DNA of 14,560 nucleotides from Thiobacillus denitrificans (GTDB lineage: Bacteria > Pseudomonadota > Gammaproteobacteria > Burkholderiales > Thiobacillaceae), in assembly GCA_002424845.1 (NCBI GenBank), contig DILD01000058.1, positions 12,420-26,979 on the forward strand, in the 5' to 3' direction. Position numbers and translations under genes: made by a program. The notes below the pieces were generated by a model, which searched no databases, was not told where the DNA came from, and was given only the letters and a program-made list of their open reading frames with translations. Below are positions 8,109 through 14,556 of the stretch, piece after piece (position 1 is the stretch's first letter; each line of letters opens with the position of its first letter).

Positions 8109-9471
8109 ATATCGACTTGAACGTCCGGCTCACTTGCCTGGCAAGGTTGACGAGCGCCAAGGCTTTTGCCTTCTGGTAAAAGACCACTCTCGTTTTCCTT
8201 GAGAACATGTCGGAGAAGAACGCGCTTACCGCAAAGGATACCAGCGTGGCCCATGCCGCCCCGACGATGCCGTAATGCGGAATCAGCAGCCAGTTCATCA
8301 GAACGTTCATTGCGGCGCCGAGCAGCGCTCTCCTGAGCGCCAGGCGGGCCAGGTTTTCCGCATAAATCCATCTTCCGCTAGCCACGTTGATAAAGACAAA
8401 CAACGCTGCCCATACATGTACCGTCAGTACGGCTCCGGCACCAGCATAATTTTCCCCGAAGAGCAGGGCAATCAGCCAGTCGGACAGAAGAGTCACGGGC
8501 AAAGCTGCAAGTAAAGCCAGCACCACCATTAGATCGTACAGGCGCTGCAATCGCTGGTAATACAGTTCCTCGCTCTGCTTTTTCGCTTCGATAATCGAAG
8601 GAAAGACGGATGCCACTATGGCCGTTGGGATGAAATACCATGCTTCGCTGATGCGAACTGCCGCGCTGTAGATGCCAACGGCCTCATCGCCCAGCATCTG
8701 TCCCAACATAATCTGGTCGATTCGCATGTAGACCATGATCGCCAGTCCGGAAAGAATGAGCGGCCAGCTATCCTTGAGCAAGGCGCCCGCGCGGCCAAAC
8801 GTTGGGCGCCACATCCTTAAATGTCCGCCGCGCCACGCATATACCGCCATCAATCCAATCGCAGCCAACAGCCCCTCAGCGGATAACGCCCACACAAATG
8901 CGATAAGAGGCGCCTCGCCAAGGATAAGTGCCACTTTCACTAGCGCAAACAGCAAGTAAGCCGTGTTCTCCACCCAGACCGTATATTTGGACTGCACCTG
9001 CGACTCGAACCAGCATTTCACCACTTCAGCCGCCTTGAAAACCAAGACGAATCCCAAAAGCACAACCATCAACTTGACCAAGCTGTCATGCGGCCGGGCA
9101 TAGTCAATTGCGACGACCACAAGGACAAAGGCCAGTGCACCGCCAGCGATTCGCAACAGGAAGGCACTACCAAGCGTTTCCGGGGCCGACTCAGGATATT
9201 TGACCAACTCCCGCACCACAATGCCGTTCAGGCCAAGGCTGGCAATCGCGCCGAATAGCGCGACGAAAGCTAATGCGTAGCTGAGCAAACCGAACTGCTC
9301 GGGGCCAAGATAGCGAGCCATCCATACACCAACAAACAAGCCCACGCCCATGCGGATGGCGTGGTCGCCGAACAACCAGCCGGTGTTGGACATGGCCTTC
9401 AGCAGATGCGGCCGGTGTTCGATCCTGGTTCGCAGGCTGGAAGGGATGAATTTGAGCCAGGGCGGCGTCAC
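8107..9471 (-). CDS. Wzx-type polysaccharide flippase (oligosaccharide translocase)
   Basis: The 454-residue protein is almost all hydrophobic helices, about 12-14, with the family layout of the MOP/polysaccharide-transport flippases. Typical signs are WLFGDHAIRMGVGLFVGVW near residue 33, then ARYLGPEQFGLLSYALA at about 53-69, then GLNGIVVRELVKYP. Later helices include a YMRIDQIMLGQMLGDEAVGIYSAA segment that is strongly conserved in these proteins. It should move the undecaprenyl-diphosphate-linked repeat unit from the cytoplasmic to the periplasmic face of the inner membrane. The start is GTG at 9471, giving the usual short basic N-terminus (MTPPWLKFIPSSLRTR) before helix 1. A downstream ATG at 9393 would remove it. 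No strong Shine-Dalgarno is seen at 9471. The upstream GT2 gene ends 22 bp before. Confidence 0.92.
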   Translation of the reverse strand: MTPPWLKFIPSSLRTRIEHRPHLLKAMSNTGWLFGDHAIRMGVGLFVGVWMARYLGPEQFGLLSYALAFVALFGAIASLGLNGIVVRELVKYPESAPETLGSAFLLRIAGGALAFVLVVVAIDYARPHDSLVKLMVVLLGFVLVFKAAEVVKCWFESQVQSKYTVWVENTAYLLFALVKVALILGEAPLIAFVWALSAEGLLAAIGLMAVYAWRGGHLRMWRPTFGRAGALLKDSWPLILSGLAIMVYMRIDQIMLGQMLGDEAVGIYSAAVRISEAWYFIPTAIVASVFPSIIEAKKQSEELYYQRLQRLYDLMVVLALLAALPVTLLSDWLIALLFGENYAGAGAVLTVHVWAALFVFINVASGRWIYAENLARLALRRALLGAAMNVLMNWLLIPHYGIVGAAWATLVSFAVSAFFSDMFSRKTRVVFYQKAKALALVNLARQVSRTFKSI

Positions 9472-9493
9472 GTCGGCTTGCGCATGATGCGAT

Positions 9494-10342
9494 CTAGTCG
9501 AACGACCATCTTGCCGGTTTGCCGGAAAGCCGGCGGATGATATCCGCCAGGCGATGCGCCGTTTTTTGAGGTAACAGGTTGAGCAGCGAGATCACGGTAA
9601 GCCGCAGCGCCTCGTGTAGTCTGACCGCCAGCGGCGGTGTCAGCCCGAGGTCGCTGTCGATGGCGGCGATTTCGCGGCCGACCTGCAGGGCGGTGCTGAG
9701 CCGGAAGGAAACGCCGCCCATGGGGGCGCGGGTGACGTCGACGGGCATGAATACCGGCGCTTGCTGCCTGATGGCGCGCAGCAGAAAATGCGAATCGGAG
9801 GCGATGGGGAAGCGCAGGTCGAAAGGCTGCTCAGCGGCAAAGAGGCATTTGTGCTGGAAGGTCGCACCATGCTGTGGCAGGGCCGGCCTGCCAATGTCCC
9901 ACTTGCCCTGCATCTGAGCCCAGGGAACGCCTATGGTCTCGAGCGGCGTGCGCTCGATGGGGCTCAACAGCACCTGGCGTCCATAGACCACGGTCGCATC
10001 CGCGCTGGCGTCTTCGAGATGCTTCATGCACTCGGCCAGCGTAGTCGGCGCCATCAGTTCGTCACCGGCGCCCAGAAAAATGATCCACTCGCCGCGCGCC
10101 ATTCTGCAAGCCTTGTTCCAGGCATCGTAGATGCCATGGTCCGGTTCGCTGACCCAGCACGCAATCACATCCTCGTTTTCGCGCAGCAAATCCCGGGTGT
10201 CGTCGCTGGAATTGCCGTCCACCACGATCCACTCGAACTCGTCGGAGGTCTGTTCGCGCAGCGATCGAATCGTATGCGGCAAATGCGCCGCTGCATTGAA
10301 GGTGGCGGTAATGACGGAAATTCGGGGGGCGGCCTTTCCCAT
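9494..10342 (-). CDS. Family 2 glycosyltransferase, WcaE-like
   Basis: The product is 282 residues with a GT-A fold. It has ISVITATFN at 8-16, WIVVDGNSSDDT at 38-49 (nucleotide-sugar site), SEPDHGIYDAWNKACRMARGEW at about 65-86 given by its ends, and FLGAGDEL at 89-96, where the usual DxD is replaced by GAGD, as is common in the WcaE-like group. It has no membrane segments, so it is a cytoplasmic or peripheral enzyme that adds one sugar to the repeat unit; the sugar is unknown. The start is ATG at 10342, sharing a base with the TAA stop of the upstream GT2 (TAATG), with GGAG just before. This is a strong sign of coupled translation. The open frame upstream to 10495 is only the shadow of the previous gene. 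Confidence 0.92.
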   Translation of the reverse strand: MGKAAPRISVITATFNAAAHLPHTIRSLREQTSDEFEWIVVDGNSSDDTRDLLRENEDVIACWVSEPDHGIYDAWNKACRMARGEWIIFLGAGDELMAPTTLAECMKHLEDASADATVVYGRQVLLSPIERTPLETIGVPWAQMQGKWDIGRPALPQHGATFQHKCLFAAEQPFDLRFPIASDSHFLLRAIRQQAPVFMPVDVTRAPMGGVSFRLSTALQVGREIAAIDSDLGLTPPLAVRLHEALRLTVISLLNLLPQKTAHRLADIIRRLSGKPARWSFD

Positions 10343-11499
10343 TACTCCAGATGCTCGTCGCGCAGCATGTTGAACAGGAAGGAGGCGAAGACCGTATTCA
10401 CGCCCAGCAGCATAATGGTGGTGGCAACGAACGCGATATGCTCCGTGCCTTCCATGTCGCCGAAGCCTCTGGTCTGCCACTCGACCAGCAGCCAACCATC
10501 AACGGCAAGGCCTGCGATTGTAAGCACGCTGCCAATGACGAGCCCGCGCTCCAGGGTAAACCAGGACAGCAGCGTGCCGAATGCCGAACTTGGCTTGATG
10601 GGTTTGCGCCCGGCGTTGATCAAACGTGCGAGCAGGGCGAAGCCGATGATGTTTGCGCCCAGCAGGGTGAACAGGCTGGCAAGCGCAAGAAAATGAATGC
10701 CGAAGCTGAAGCTGCCGATCTGAGCCGGCCCGGGTGCCAGCATCGCCATGCCAGCCATGCCGAGAGAAAACATCAGGCCCCCGGGGATCAGATAGAGCCA
10801 GTCCGGCGCATAGGTCAGGATGAAGCGCAGATGTCGCCAGCCGTCGCGGAATGAGCGCAGGTGAGGTGGGCGGTCTCGCTTGTCCGGGTACAGGCGGGTC
10901 GGGATTTCGGTGATGCGCAGGCCGGCATGGCATGCGCTGACCACCATTTCGGTGGCGAACTCCATTCCTGGCGTGCGGACATTCATGCGATCGAAGGCCG
11001 CACGGGTGAAGGCGCGCATGCCGCAGTGAAAGTCGTTGATGGGGATGCGGTACATGACGCGTGCCAGTGTCGAGAGGACCGGGTTCCCCAGGTAGCGATG
11101 CAGCGGCGGCATGGCGCCGGGCTCGATGCCGCCCTTGAAGCGGTTGCCCATCACCAGGTCGTAGCCTTCGTCGATCTTGCGTACGTAGTCGCCGAGCGCG
11201 GACCAGTCGTAGGAGTCATCGGCATCGGCCATGACCACGATGCGGCCGCGAGCGGCGGTGATGCCGGCCAGCAGGGCGGCGCCGTAGCCTTTCCGGGACT
11301 CGTGCACGACACGCGCGCCGAGCGATTCGGCGACTTCGACGGAACGATCGGTCGAGCCGTTGTCGGCCACGACTACTTCACCCGCGATGCCCTGTTCCCG
11401 GAATGCGCGCTGCGCCTTTTCGATGCACAGGCCGAGCGTTTTTTCCTCGTTCAGGCAGGGCATGACGGCGGTGACGTGGATCATTGATTCGGAAGTCAT
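10342..11499 (-). CDS. GtrB/DPM-like family 2 glycosyltransferase (polyprenyl-phosphate sugar synthase)
   Basis: The product is 385 residues from the chosen start. The N-terminal GT2 domain has VMPCLNEE at 12-19, VADNGSTD at 44-51, the metal-binding DADDSYD at 92-98, and NDFHCGMRAF at about 155-164, a hallmark of the dolichyl/undecaprenyl-phosphate mannose/glucose synthase group. From about 230 four hydrophobic segments follow. Such enzymes load a sugar from UDP- or GDP-sugar onto polyprenyl phosphate at the cytoplasmic face. The GtrA-like gene lies 63 bp upstream, which fits a synthase plus flippase pair. Start choice: ATG at 11499 (MTSESMIHVTAVMP). ATG at 11484 is possible, and the frame reaches a TTG at 11538. 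None has a strong Shine-Dalgarno, so the start is uncertain by up to 13 codons. Confidence 0.88.
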   Translation of the reverse strand: MTSESMIHVTAVMPCLNEEKTLGLCIEKAQRAFREQGIAGEVVVADNGSTDRSVEVAESLGARVVHESRKGYGAALLAGITAARGRIVVMADADDSYDWSALGDYVRKIDEGYDLVMGNRFKGGIEPGAMPPLHRYLGNPVLSTLARVMYRIPINDFHCGMRAFTRAAFDRMNVRTPGMEFATEMVVSACHAGLRITEIPTRLYPDKRDRPPHLRSFRDGWRHLRFILTYAPDWLYLIPGGLMFSLGMAGMAMLAPGPAQIGSFSFGIHFLALASLFTLLGANIIGFALLARLINAGRKPIKPSSAFGTLLSWFTLERGLVIGSVLTIAGLAVDGWLLVEWQTRGFGDMEGTEHIAFVATTIMLLGVNTVFASFLFNMLRDEHLE

Positions 11500-11562
11500 C
11501 GGGGCGGTGCCTGGTGGGCGCGTATCAGTGGGGCGCAATGCGGCTGTTCAACAGGGGACATT

Positions 11563-12006
11563 CTAGCGGTGCGGGCTTTCCTGGACATCGCTGTTTTCCA
11601 TTTTTGCGTACCAGTTGGTGAACAGCAGCAGGCGCCTTCCGGCAAAGTTGGTGATCAGGGTGAATGCCGCCGCCAGGCATTTGGCCAGCAAATAGTGAAG
11701 TCCCGCTCCTTCCACGAGCAGGGCCATCAGGCCAAGCGAGCCCAGCAGCGTGATGACGCCGACAAGGAGAAAAAGCGTGAACTCTGCGCCCTTGTGGCCC
11801 ACCGCGCGGAAGCCGAACACCCAGCGTACCGAAAGCAGGTAATTGACCCAGACGCCCAGCAGAAAAGCCAGAAAGGCCGCTGTCAGATAATGCAGTCCCA
11901 GACCAGAGACCAGCAAGGCGAGGGCGGCAAAGTCCGCGACGAACGCAATGCCGCCGACCAGCAGGTATTTGGAAAATTCGCTTTTTATCGAGTGATACGA
12001 TGCCAC
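11563..12006 (-). CDS. GtrA-like family membrane protein (putative polyprenyl-phosphate sugar flippase)
   Basis: The product is 147 residues with four hydrophobic segments: YLLVGGIAFVADFAALALL, LTAAFLAFLLGVWVNYLLS, FTLFLLVGVITLLGSLGLM, and YLLAKCLAAAFTLITNFAGRR. The first-helix GG-x4-D pattern, VNYLLSVRWVF and the ending NFAGRRLLLF are classic for the GtrA family, whose members are thought to flip undecaprenyl-phosphate-linked sugars in serotype conversion and wall glycosylation. The start is GTG at 12006, backed by AAGGAAGG seven bases upstream. It is the first gene of the leftward operon. The next gene encodes a matching GtrB-like synthase after 63 bp in which I see no ORF or terminator. 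Confidence 0.9.
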   Translation of the reverse strand: MASYHSIKSEFSKYLLVGGIAFVADFAALALLVSGLGLHYLTAAFLAFLLGVWVNYLLSVRWVFGFRAVGHKGAEFTLFLLVGVITLLGSLGLMALLVEGAGLHYLLAKCLAAAFTLITNFAGRRLLLFTNWYAKMENSDVQESPHR

Positions 12007-12013
12007 GCTTGAA

Positions 12014-12021
12014 CCTTCCTT
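12014..12021 (-). promoter_or_regulatory. Ribosome binding site deciding the GTG start of the GtrA-like gene
   Basis: Read on the minus strand, AAGGAAGG ends seven bases before GTG at 12006. It supports this start over other frames; an ATG further upstream opens only an out-of-frame shadow. Confidence 0.65.
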
Positions 12022-12310
12022 CCATCATGCATGCGCCAGCCTGTGACACCTGTCCGGGTGACGCTTTCAATATGACAGCAGTTTAACTGCTTCACCCGGT
12101 CCTCGTGGGGGCTTTATGGGTTCGGGTCTTTTCTGGGGCATGCCCCCGTTTGGCGAATACCACAATCTGGTAACGTTCGTCTCGGACGAAAAGGTCAGCG
12201 ACATTCGTCAAACTTGAAATCCGGTAAACAAGAGTCGACCGGTTGGACTTCATCAAGCCACAGGTTGACGACCGAATTTGAAGCTCATTCATATTAACGA
12301 GCGGATGCGT

Positions 12311-12316
12311 AAGGGA
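12311..12316 (+). promoter_or_regulatory. Ribosome binding site of the FAD oxidoreductase gene
   Basis: AAGGGA lies five bases before the ATG at 12322 and fixes the start that places the FAD-binding loop near the N-terminus. Confidence 0.6.
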
Positions 12317-12321
12317 AAGGC

Positions 12322-13893
12322 ATGAAACGAGCCATCATCATTGGTGCCGGGCCGGCGGGTCTGACGGCCGCGCTGGAGTTGTTGCGGCGTAGCGACATCA
12401 CGCCCATTGTGCTGGAGGCCGACCAGCTGGTCGGCGGGATTTCACGCACGGTCAACCATCTGGGCAATCGCATCGACATCGGGGGGCATCGCTTCTTTTC
12501 CAAGTCGGATTGGGTGATGAACTGGTGGAAGGAGATCCTGCCGGTTCAGGCGGATGCGTCCGGCCCGGTGCAGATTGCTTACCAGAACAAGACCCGCGAG
12601 CTTGAGCTTGAAGCTGTGGTGGGCGCCGACCCGGATCGCGCGCTGCTGTTGCGCGGCCGCTTGTCGCGCATCTATTACCTGCGCCGGTTTTTCGACTACC
12701 CGATCAAGCTTTCGCTTAATACGCTGGGCAACCTGGGACTGCTACGGGTGCTGAAAATCGGCGTGAGCTATGCGTGGGCAAGGCTGTTTCCGCGCAAGCC
12801 GGAAAAGTCGCTCGAGGATTTTCTCGTCAACCGCTTCGGTCGCCAGCTCTACCTGACCTTTTTCAAGGACTACACGGAAAAAGTGTGGGGCGTGCCCTGC
12901 CGCGAAATCAGTGCCGAGTGGGGCGCGCAACGCATCAAGGGCCTGTCGATCAGTGCGGCGCTCAAACATGCGCTGGGCAAGCTTCTGGGGCTGGACCAGA
13001 AGAAGGTCAATACCTCGTTGATCGAGCGTTTCCTTTATCCGAAGTTCGGCCCCGGCCAGATGTGGGAGGAGGTGGCCAGCCAGGTGCGCGCGCGGGGGGG
13101 CGAGATTCGTTTCGGCCATCAGGTGCGCGGCCTGCGCGTGGAGAACGGGAATGTCGTGGCGGTGCGGGCGTGGGATGAGGCCGTCGACAAGGAGATCGAG
13201 TTCGCCTGCGACTATGTGTTTTCCACCATGCCGGTGCGCGAGCTGGTGCGCGGCATGAACGATGTGCCGGCGGCGGTGCGCGAAGTCGCCGAGGCGCTGC
13301 CGTACCGGGACTTCATCACCGTCGGCTTGCTGGCCAGGAAGATGCGCGCCAACCCGCAATCACGCTCGACCAGCGACAACAACATGCCGCCGGACAACTG
13401 GATCTATATCCAGGAAAACGACGTGAAGGTCGGGCGGCTGCAGATTTTCAACAACTGGAGTCCGGGCATGGTCGCCGACCCCGGCAAGGTGTGGATGGGG
13501 CTGGAATATTTCTGCAATGAAGGCGACGCCCTGTGGGCGATGCCGGACGACGAACTGAAGGCACTCGGCAAGCGCGAGATGGCGAAGATCGGCCTGCTGG
13601 ACGAGGCGGAGGTGGAAGACGCAGTCGTCATCCGCATGCCCAAGGCCTATCCGGCTTATTTCGGAAGCTATGCGCGCTTCGACGTGGTGCGTGCGTATCT
13701 CGACGGGATCGGGAACCTGTTTCCGGTCGGCCGCAACGGCATGCACCGCTACAACAACCAGGACCACTCCATGCTCACCGCCAAAATGGCGGTGGACAAC
13801 ATCCTGGCGGGCATCACGACCAAGGACAACATCTGGTCGGTGAACGTCGATGACGACTATCACGAGGAAGCGCGCGAGGCCGCGGGCGCATGA
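12322..13893 (+). CDS. FAD-dependent oxidoreductase, UGM/protoporphyrinogen-oxidase-like
   Basis: The product is 523 residues. The N-terminus MKRAIIIGAGPAGLTAALEL has the dinucleotide-binding GxGxxG loop at 8-13 and an acidic residue ending the second strand (VLEAD, Glu at about 32). Next come GGISRTV and RIDIGGHRFFSKSD, as in amine-oxidase, HemY and UDP-galactopyranose-mutase-like flavoproteins. FGPGQMWEEVA lies mid-protein, and the C-terminal GRNGMHRYNNQDHSMLTA is the second FAD contact. Relatives are often found in polysaccharide loci, so it may oxidise or isomerise a sugar nucleotide or lipid-linked sugar. It is longer than typical UDP-galactopyranose mutase (about 370-390 residues), so I do not call it Glf. 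It is transcribed away from the operon. Its last bases overlap, in antisense, the remnant of a toxin gene. Confidence 0.85.
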   Translation: MKRAIIIGAGPAGLTAALELLRRSDITPIVLEADQLVGGISRTVNHLGNRIDIGGHRFFSKSDWVMNWWKEILPVQADASGPVQIAYQNKTRELELEAVVGADPDRALLLRGRLSRIYYLRRFFDYPIKLSLNTLGNLGLLRVLKIGVSYAWARLFPRKPEKSLEDFLVNRFGRQLYLTFFKDYTEKVWGVPCREISAEWGAQRIKGLSISAALKHALGKLLGLDQKKVNTSLIERFLYPKFGPGQMWEEVASQVRARGGEIRFGHQVRGLRVENGNVVAVRAWDEAVDKEIEFACDYVFSTMPVRELVRGMNDVPAAVREVAEALPYRDFITVGLLARKMRANPQSRSTSDNNMPPDNWIYIQENDVKVGRLQIFNNWSPGMVADPGKVWMGLEYFCNEGDALWAMPDDELKALGKREMAKIGLLDEAEVEDAVVIRMPKAYPAYFGSYARFDVVRAYLDGIGNLFPVGRNGMHRYNNQDHSMLTAKMAVDNILAGITTKDNIWSVNVDDDYHEEAREAAGA

Positions 13894-13927
13894 CTTCTGA
13901 AATCACATTGGTCTCAACGACGATCAT
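13814..13927 (-). pseudogene. Truncated FitB/VapC-like PIN-domain toxin remnant
   Basis: The ATG at 13927 overlaps the TGA of the FitA-like antitoxin gene as ATGA, exactly where the toxin start is expected in fitAB/vapBC operons. It reads MIVVETNVISEVMRP, which matches the N-terminus of FitB-type PIN toxins (usual form MIxLDTNVISELMRP). After about codon 15 (near 13883) the resemblance ends. The frame runs through the antisense of the oxidoreductase gene with many arginines and prolines and stops at 13814, giving 37 residues instead of about 130-145. The other PIN acidic residues are therefore missing. Codon 5 (13913-13915) is GAG, Glu, where PIN toxins have their first catalytic Asp. The toxin cannot be active. 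The break lies at or near the 3' end of the oxidoreductase gene. Confidence 0.75.
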
Positions 13928-14157
13928 CGGGCGAATCCCAGCGGGTCGTGCGGCTCATGGTGCGGGAGTTCCAATTCAACGCCGGACTCGGTGCCAAAGA
14001 ACCGCAGGGAAAGGTCTCCCGGTTGTATGGGTGGAGTGACCGCTTGACGAAGGATGCGCCGAGCTTCTTCTTCCATTGATACCCGGTGATAGTCAGCGCG
14101 GATGCGCAGACGCGCGATCGTGTCGTCGTCCAGTTTGCGGATGCTTAGATTGGCCAT
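13924..14157 (-). CDS. FitA-like ribbon-helix-helix antitoxin (orphaned)
   Basis: The product is 77 residues. MANLSIRKLDDDTIARLRIRA and SMEEEARRILRQAV form the ribbon-helix-helix (Arc/CopG-like) DNA-binding domain of FitA/VapB-type antitoxins. The tail, with GDLSLRFFG, VELELP and HEPHDPLGF, is the toxin-neutralising part usual in this group, so the antitoxin looks full length. The start is ATG at 14157 with GGGAGA seven bases upstream. A perfect 11-bp inverted repeat and a candidate promoter lie directly upstream, as expected for an autoregulated antitoxin. Its toxin partner, overlapping its stop, is cut off after about 15 codons, so this is an orphan antitoxin that may only act as a repressor or be on its way to loss. 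Confidence 0.88.
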   Translation of the reverse strand: MANLSIRKLDDDTIARLRIRADYHRVSMEEEARRILRQAVTPPIQPGDLSLRFFGTESGVELELPHHEPHDPLGFAR

Positions 14158-14172
14158 AGTCCATTCTCCCGG

Positions 14173-14211
14173 GTGCAGTCACATGCAGGCATTGTGTGCG
14201 TGTGACTGCAC
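14173..14211 (-). promoter_or_regulatory. Inverted repeat, probable antitoxin operator
   Basis: A perfect 11-bp inverted repeat (GTGCAGTCACA at 14173-14183, TGTGACTGCAC at 14201-14211) is separated by 17 bases and lies just upstream of the Shine-Dalgarno of the FitA-like gene. One arm falls in the spacer of a candidate promoter and the other just downstream of its -10. This is the expected place for binding by a ribbon-helix-helix antitoxin. It could also fold as a hairpin in RNA from the mazF remnant, but no T-run follows, so a terminator is unlikely. Confidence 0.55.
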
Positions 14212-14219
14212 ATGGACAA
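14191..14219 (-). promoter_or_regulatory. Candidate promoter of the FitA-like antitoxin gene
   Basis: On the minus strand TTGTCC (14214-14219) and CACAAT (14191-14196) each match four of six bases of the sigma-70 consensus, with a 17-base spacer. An arm of the inverted repeat lies in the spacer, which would let a bound antitoxin block RNA polymerase. This is a pattern match only. Confidence 0.4.
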
Positions 14220-14229
14220 TCAGAAACGG

Positions 14230-14556
14230 TTATCTGGCGATCCCCAAAAACACCGCCAGACAACGACCAACTTCAAGCATGATTTCATCGCTGGCCGAAC
14301 CAAACGCCTCACCGAGTTTGTCCCGCTTTACGGTCATGGCTTTATCTACCATCACCTGCGACGGTTTTTGGATGTTGTTTATCTTGTCTGGTTGAATGGT
14401 TACGCGAAACAACGGCGCATCAATCAACGTGCTCGACACAAGCAAGACAGTCACGGTTGCGTGCTCGTTGAATGGGTCGGACTGGATTCACAGGGCTGGT
14501 TTTGGCTTGCCCAAATCGCCTTGCATGGCGATGGCCACAAAGTCACCCCGATTCAT
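14230..14556 (-). pseudogene. mazF/pemK-like toxin gene broken by an in-frame stop
   Basis: From ATG at 14556 the minus strand reads MNRGDFVAIAMQGDLGKPKPAL, then TGA at 14488-14490 (codon 23). The same frame then continues IQSDPFNEHATVTVLLVSSTL and so on to KPSQVMVDKAMTVKRDKLGEAFG and CLAVFLGIAR, ending in TAA at 14230-14232. Ignoring the stop, this is 108 codons, the normal length of a MazF/PemK-family mRNA endoribonuclease, with the family's RGD near the start, GKPRPALVIQSD-like strand, and KPSQVMVDK. The stop removes the N-terminal strand and RGD segment from the rest. A restart at the GTG at 14454 would lack about 34 residues and is unlikely to fold as active toxin. The mazE-like antitoxin would lie upstream, outside the window. 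A sequencing error cannot be excluded. Confidence 0.8.

Larger units (their letters stand above)
12007..12321. promoter_or_regulatory. Divergent intergenic control region
   Basis: This is 315 bp without a credible gene, between the leftward operon and the rightward oxidoreductase gene, so promoters for both should lie here. Visible structure: an odd-centred 15-bp palindrome at 12077-12091 (AGCAGTTTAACTGCT), a perfect 12-bp palindrome at 12135-12146 (GGGGCATGCCCC), and an inverted repeat TTCGTC-3-GACGAA at 12176-12190, with a further TTCGTC at 12204-12209. A weak rightward promoter candidate is TTGACG at 12265-12270 with CATATT at 12290-12295, whose spacing of 19 is longer than ideal. No leftward sigma-70 promoter stands out. 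Which elements are operators is unknown. Confidence 0.4.

Noticed and set aside
9761..10696. Long plus-strand open frame across two GT2 genes
   Set aside because: It spans the TAATG junction of two well-supported minus-strand genes and has no recognisable domain.
11525..12070. Long minus-strand open frame over the GtrA-like gene starting at an upstream ATG
   Set aside because: It is out of frame with the clear four-helix GtrA sequence, is rich in Arg, Gly and Pro, and shows no family motifs. It is a shadow.
12135..12146. GGGGCATGCCCC as an intrinsic terminator
   Set aside because: The palindrome has no loop of its own and no T-run on either side. It was kept only as a possible protein-binding site.
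12092..12292. A 66-codon open frame on the minus strand within the divergent region
   Set aside because: No known motif, no good ribosome binding site, and it covers the palindromes and likely promoters. Probably chance.
14230..14454. Shorter intact MazF-like protein from the GTG at 14454
   Set aside because: It lacks the N-terminal 34 residues, including the RGD segment conserved in the family. The upstream bases in the same frame clearly encode that part, so a broken gene is the better reading.
14488..14490. TGA read as selenocysteine or by programmed readthrough
   Set aside because: MazF proteins do not use selenocysteine at this strand, and no specific recoding signal is seen. A simple nonsense mutation or read error is more likely.
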